A stretch of 64,000 bases of DNA from NCBI RefSeq assembly GCF_036250065.1, contig NZ_CP109199.1, forward strand, positions 4,526,001 to 4,590,000. The letters run 5' to 3'. The notes beneath the pieces are model-generated. The model saw nothing but the letters and a program-made list of their open reading frames with translations, had not been told where the DNA came from and did no database searches. Position numbers and translations under genes: made by a program. The DNA comes from Micromonospora sp. NBC_01699. GTDB lineage: Bacteria; Actinomycetota; Actinomycetes; Mycobacteriales; Micromonosporaceae. Below are positions 63,353 through 64,000 of the stretch, one piece after another (within the stretch, counting starts at the first letter, position 1; the number at the start of each line of letters is the position of its first letter).

Positions 63353-64000
63353 TCACGCCCCGGTGAGGATGTCGTACAGGTCCGGCCGGCAGTCGATGGC
63401 GGCGTCGCGCATCGCGGCCACCCGGTCCACCTGCGCGTCCACCGGCAACGCCCGCAGGGTGGCCAACGCCTTGTCGGCCAGCTCACGGACCGGTGTCCAC
63501 AGGTACTCCGGCGCGGCGTCGGCGCCCCGCAGCCAGAGTCCCGCGGCGGTCCGGGCGGCGTCGATGCGGATCCACGCGTCGGTGTCGGCGTCGGCGGCGC
63601 CGCACTTCCAGGTGCCGGCGCCGTCGAGGATGTCCTCCTCGATCGAGGCCGCACCGGTGCTGATCGTCCCGTCGCCGACCACCGTCAGGCTCAGGTGGAC
63701 GGTGTCGGGGCGCTGCTCGACGAAACCACCGTACGTGCCGGTCTCCTGGACGACGGCGGTCGGCGGATGGGGCAGCCGGCCGAGGGTGGTCAGTGCCCGC
63801 CGGGCCGGGTCCACGAGCTGCGGCAGGAACGGCTCGTACAGTTGGGTGACGCACACCCGTGGTTCCCCGTCGGCACAGACCAGTTCGGCGGCGAGCGGGT
63901 CGAGTGGCGCCGCTCGGTCGGCCGGCGGCAGCACGGCCAGGGCGACGGCGACACCGAGGACGGCCGGCAGCGCGGCGAGGAGCCTGGTCCGGCGCGTACC
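63353..64000 (-). CDS. Membrane-anchored protein with extracytoplasmic domain (5' end outside window)
   Basis: The frame is open to the right edge, so the N-terminus lies beyond the window. The visible part starts with a membrane segment (RLLAALPAVLGVAVALAVLP) followed by an exported-looking domain of about 190 residues with Cys pairs (LVCADGEPRVCV) and TGTYGGFVEQRPD. The pattern resembles the C-terminal extracytoplasmic part of actinobacterial ABC-2 type permease-like proteins, but this cannot be confirmed from a fragment. Confidence 0.6.
   Translation of the reverse strand, partial: GTRRTRLLAALPAVLGVAVALAVLPPADRAAPLDPLAAELVCADGEPRVCVTQLYEPFLPQLVDPARRALTTLGRLPHPPTAVVQETGTYGGFVEQRPDTVHLSLTVVGDGTISTGAASIEEDILDGAGTWKCGAADADTDAWIRIDAARTAAGLWLRGADAAPEYLWTPVRELADKALATLRALPVDAQVDRVAAMRDAAIDCRPDLYDILTGA

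Overview
This is a high-GC (about 70%) actinobacterial chromosome segment. GTG and TTG starts, GGAGG ribosome binding sites, 4-base ATGA/GTGA overlaps, large LuxR-type ATPase regulators and an AfsR/SARP regulator all fit an actinomycete. The protein style suggests the Micromonosporaceae, which is an inference and not proven. No tRNA, rRNA, CRISPR array, transposase or phage gene was recognised.

Layout. (1) 1-2.3 kb: the end of an NRPS-type assembly line (carrier protein plus thioesterase, cut by the window edge) and an FAD monooxygenase. (2) 2.4-17.4 kb: an LtrA protein, a globin and a LAL regulator in one operon; a secreted M23 peptidase with C-terminal repeats; an alpha/beta hydrolase; a DUF4331 protein; VOC proteins; a second LAL regulator; and small unknown genes. 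(3) 17.7-36.1 kb: the main find, a RiPP gene cluster. One tightly coupled plus-strand run encodes a SARP regulator, an Ocin-ThiF-like leader-binding protein, a YcaO cyclodehydratase, a SagB-type dehydrogenase, a split LanB dehydratase, a PqqD-M50 peptidase fusion, an ABC exporter and a second YcaO. Facing it on the minus strand is a 64-residue precursor peptide. About 20 of its last 22 residues are Ser, Thr or Cys. A divergent M20 amidohydrolase follows. (4) 36.2-43.8 kb: a lipoprotein, a coupled NicO metal transporter / TPR / class F-like sortase set with a DUF4331 surface protein just upstream, and a second LtrA. (5) 44-64 kb: accessory genes (S51-like peptidase, STAS/HATPase regulators, M24 peptidase, Rieske oxygenase with a deaminase, AraC regulator, DUF418, two-component system). 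Between 47.5 and 59 kb these are interleaved with decayed genes: enolase, LysE, PurH, a SnoaL-like protein, a VOC protein and an XRE/MBL chimera. An orphan ATP synthase b subunit also lies here.

How the RiPP genes probably work together (inference from known TOMM/thiopeptide/goadsporin pathways). The ThiF-like protein holds the leader. One or both YcaO enzymes cyclise Cys, Ser or Thr to azolines, and the SagB enzyme oxidises them to azoles. The LanB-N protein glutamylates remaining Ser/Thr and the LanB-C protein eliminates to Dha/Dhb. A peptidase removes the leader and the ABC transporter exports the product. Only one LanB-C-like protein is present and no separate pyridine synthase was seen, so a linear azole/dehydroamino acid peptide is favoured over a macrocyclic thiopeptide, unless the single LanB-C homologue is itself a cyclase.
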